This document shows, one piece after another, positions 1 to 64,000 of a stretch of 64,000 bases of DNA (position 1 is the stretch's first letter; the number at the start of each line of letters is the position of its first letter). The notes beneath the pieces are model-generated. The model did no database searches. It saw only the letters and a list, made by a program, of their open reading frames with translations, and was not told where the DNA came from. This DNA is from Amblyomma americanum. Its lineage: Eukaryota > Arthropoda > Arachnida > Ixodida > Ixodidae. The position numbers and the translations under genes were made by a program. Where the stretch lies: positions 28,801,999 through 28,865,998 of the forward strand of contig NC_135505.1 in assembly GCF_052857255.1 (NCBI RefSeq), in the 5' to 3' direction.

Positions 1-1091
1 TGTGCTGCACGGCGCTTAATACATTAAATCATCGGAAACTTGAATCTTCGGTACACCTAATTTATTTCCTACGGCCGGTAAAACTAGCCGCTGCGAGCGA
101 AAGAAGCCTTTTGCAGGCTAGATTCTGCTGCAGATAGGAAGAGTAGGCCGTTGCGCTCCCGCACCATCTCTCCGTATTTTTTTGTTTTTCTCTCAGTCAC
201 AAGTGAACATTTGTCCTTTTGAGTTACACGGTGTTCACAGCAACGAGAGCACAGATGCCCTTAATTGGTGATGTCCAGGAAAGCTGGGCATGTGATTCGA
301 AGATTCTAGCCCAAGTCCTTGCTCTTTATGGTGTTTCTCAATATCAAGGACCTTAAGGATCTACGCTTTTTAAATCCAATAATGTGGCCACCGATGAATT
401 TGGTGTATATGCAGGGACCGCTATTTTTCTTACAGGGAAAAGCGTTTTTACTTATGGTTAATTGACGAAATTGCGTGGTTGCTGGTGGGGACCGCTTTGA
501 AATATTTTGTGCATGCTTGTGGAGGAAAGGACGTTTATAGCTCATGTGAATTGACTCACCTCACAAAATGCTACCCCCCTCAGCAAGACTTCCTAAGTGC
601 ACAGATAAATTAACTTTGATAACGGTTATGTTGTGTTTAGATTTTAAGCCCTTTCTGCGATGTCATTCTGAATTAGGTGAGAGCAGCGTGCTCATGCAGT
701 TCACGAATGTGGCTAGGAACTAGACGAATATTTTAAACTATAGACAATAGCTTGCTTTCTTCCTCTCTGATGCCGGAAGGACAGTGGCAAGCAGTCCAGC
801 CAGAGCTTTGCGCAGAATTTCTTTTTGTTTTCTGCTTATTTAGTTTTGAGTACGAAAAAAAATGAGGATGAATTTTGGATGAGAAGGCATGGTGTGCTTT
901 CAGCTTCACTTTTTTTTCCGTTTTTTTCACTTTTGCAAAGACAAATTATTTACTGCACAGTATTTTTGGAGGCCAACATTCATTCTTGTAATAAATTTCT
1001 AGTCCACTAACGCGCTCACAACAGGAAGCCTAGCATGGCGTGTAATGGAATGCCCCATCTGGATTAATTATCGGCTTTCAGGCCTAGGCTG
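1..1091. other. Flank downstream of the acyl-CoA synthetase stop
   Basis: Presumed 3' UTR and intergenic DNA. AT-rich, with short T runs around 908-932. I see no convincing ORF, RNA gene or recognisable repeat. Confidence 0.5.
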
Positions 1092-63048
<61,957 letters not shown>

Positions 63049-63239
63049 CTGCGACGAGTACAAAGCATTGCGTTAACCTACAGTATTTCTCGCTAGGTTG
63101 TCTGATCCTTCACAATTTTCAAGCAGCTCAGTTAATACGGTAACTCCGGGCACCGATCCGCAGCCCCCAAAACGTCGCTTTTCTGCATGAAGCGCTAAAC
63201 TAATATTGGATTGCTGAGATAGAAGGTATGTACTATGTT

Positions 63240-64000
63240 TTTCTACTTAGACTATTTTGAGCTTCTTGACCGTGAGTCCAAGAGGGGAGTCAGCCGGGCC
63301 AGTTGGTTCATGACAGAAAGAATTCAAAGCGCTACAGATCTATCTCAACTCAACCTTCATATCTTTCCAAGATGGGCTTTACATCCAGAAAGAAGGGGTC
63401 TGCATAGAATCGTGCGTAGCGCCGATTCTTAGCGATCTGCTGCTCGGCCACTATGACAGAATTTTGGAAAAAGCTCTGGAAAACAGCAGTGTGGTTAGCG
63501 TTTTTCGCTATGTGGACGATTTTTTGGTCATCTACAAAGAATCTGCTGCAAGTTCGCAGAATGATGTAGAGAGGATTTTCAAGACTTTCTCAGAAACGCT
63601 AAAAGACTTCACTGTGACGTTGGAATCGCCGACATAAAGCCAGCTTCAGTTCCTTGATTTGCGACTTTTTATAAACCCAAAGCACATCTGTTGGAGCTAT
63701 TCTCCACGATCAAAGAAAGGCCTGCTGCCTTACAGTTCAGCACACTCCAAGCTAGTCAAAAGATCAATCGCCACAAGTGCCTTGAAGAATAGCCTTAACC
63801 GGTCATGCAATCATCGTATTGATGAGAGCTTCAAGCGCCAACTGCAAAGACTTCGCATTGCGGGGTTCCCGGATACCGTTCTATGCAGTGTGTGTGACAA
63901 GTTGGTGAAAGATTTAACTCGAGCTTGCACAGCAACTCAGAGGCAAGTGGACCAAGCAAGCACTGTGGTGATTCCCTACATGCATGGGATAAGCCATCCT
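63240..64000 (+). mobile_element. Penelope-like element RT, 5' truncated, runs off the window
   Basis: One nearly open frame from about 63314 to the edge. It carries YIQKEGVCIESCVAPILSDL, VFRYVDDFLVIYK (catalytic YVDD at about 63510), and DFTVTLES. After a single TAA at 63635-63637 it continues LQFLDLRLF, WSYSPRSKKGLLPYSSAHSK, FKRQLQRLRIAGFPDTVL and VVIPYMHGISHP. Upstream, 63240-63310 is recognisable only loosely. The endonuclease domain, if any, would lie beyond 64000. This is the best preserved RT in the window. Confidence 0.88.

Overview
The window looks like a stretch of a hard-tick (ixodid) nuclear genome. It is AT-rich, intron-dominated and packed with broken transposons. Several repeats are of types I associate with ticks: tRNA-derived SINEs with the diagnostic body and tail I know from Ruka-like elements, a second SINE ending in ATCATCATC, GIY-YIG Penelope-like elements, and RTE, I-type and CR1/Jockey-type LINEs. 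The species cannot be fixed from sequence alone.

One host gene is clearly visible. It is an ANL-superfamily acyl-CoA synthetase (4-coumarate-CoA ligase / luciferase-like) on the minus strand, running from about 63048 down to its stop codon at 1092. Eight exons can be joined with consistent phases (63048-62847, 59099-58996, 49637-49439, 46688-46523, 42711-42439, 38612-38468, 36144-35887, 1234-1092) and give about 496 residues with all core ANL motifs. The N-terminal exon or exons lie upstream of what I can see, perhaps outside the window. The 49 kb exon is one base short and the intron after the 42 kb exon appears to be GC-AG. The last intron is 34.7 kb and holds most of the transposons.

The transposon layout in the last intron, from low to high coordinates, is as follows. 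3-5 kb: SINE pieces, a very long CA/ATAC microsatellite and a minus-strand LINE RT fragment. 5.4-10.5 kb: an old plus-strand LINE (5' UTR repeats, ORF1, endonuclease, start of RT) split by a minus-strand RNase H-bearing I-type LINE, by a hairpin insertion with a 13-bp target duplication, and by a tRNA SINE. 11.2-13.7 kb: a hAT-like transposase pseudogene abutting a LINE 3' end. 15.8-23 kb: a Penelope-like element split by a Ty3/Gypsy-type LTR element (16370-22319, target duplication ATCTC). 23-27 kb: LINE and SINE remains. 27.6-30.5 kb: a second LTR element of the same kind with a large internal deletion. 30.5-32 kb: an I-type LINE and a reversed Penelope RT. 35-35.8 kb: an RTE tail close to exon 7.

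The smaller introns hold a diverged 80-bp tandem array, LTR remnants, several long inverted repeats (45.1, 48.1, 53.7 and 57.6 kb), more SINEs and LINE scraps. A nearly intact Penelope RT runs off the right edge.

The most unusual observation is that both LTR elements place the integrase between protease and reverse transcriptase, while RT and RNase H are of Gypsy type. That is a Gmr1-like domain order. I see no new operon-like or defence-like system; the novelty here is in transposon architecture.
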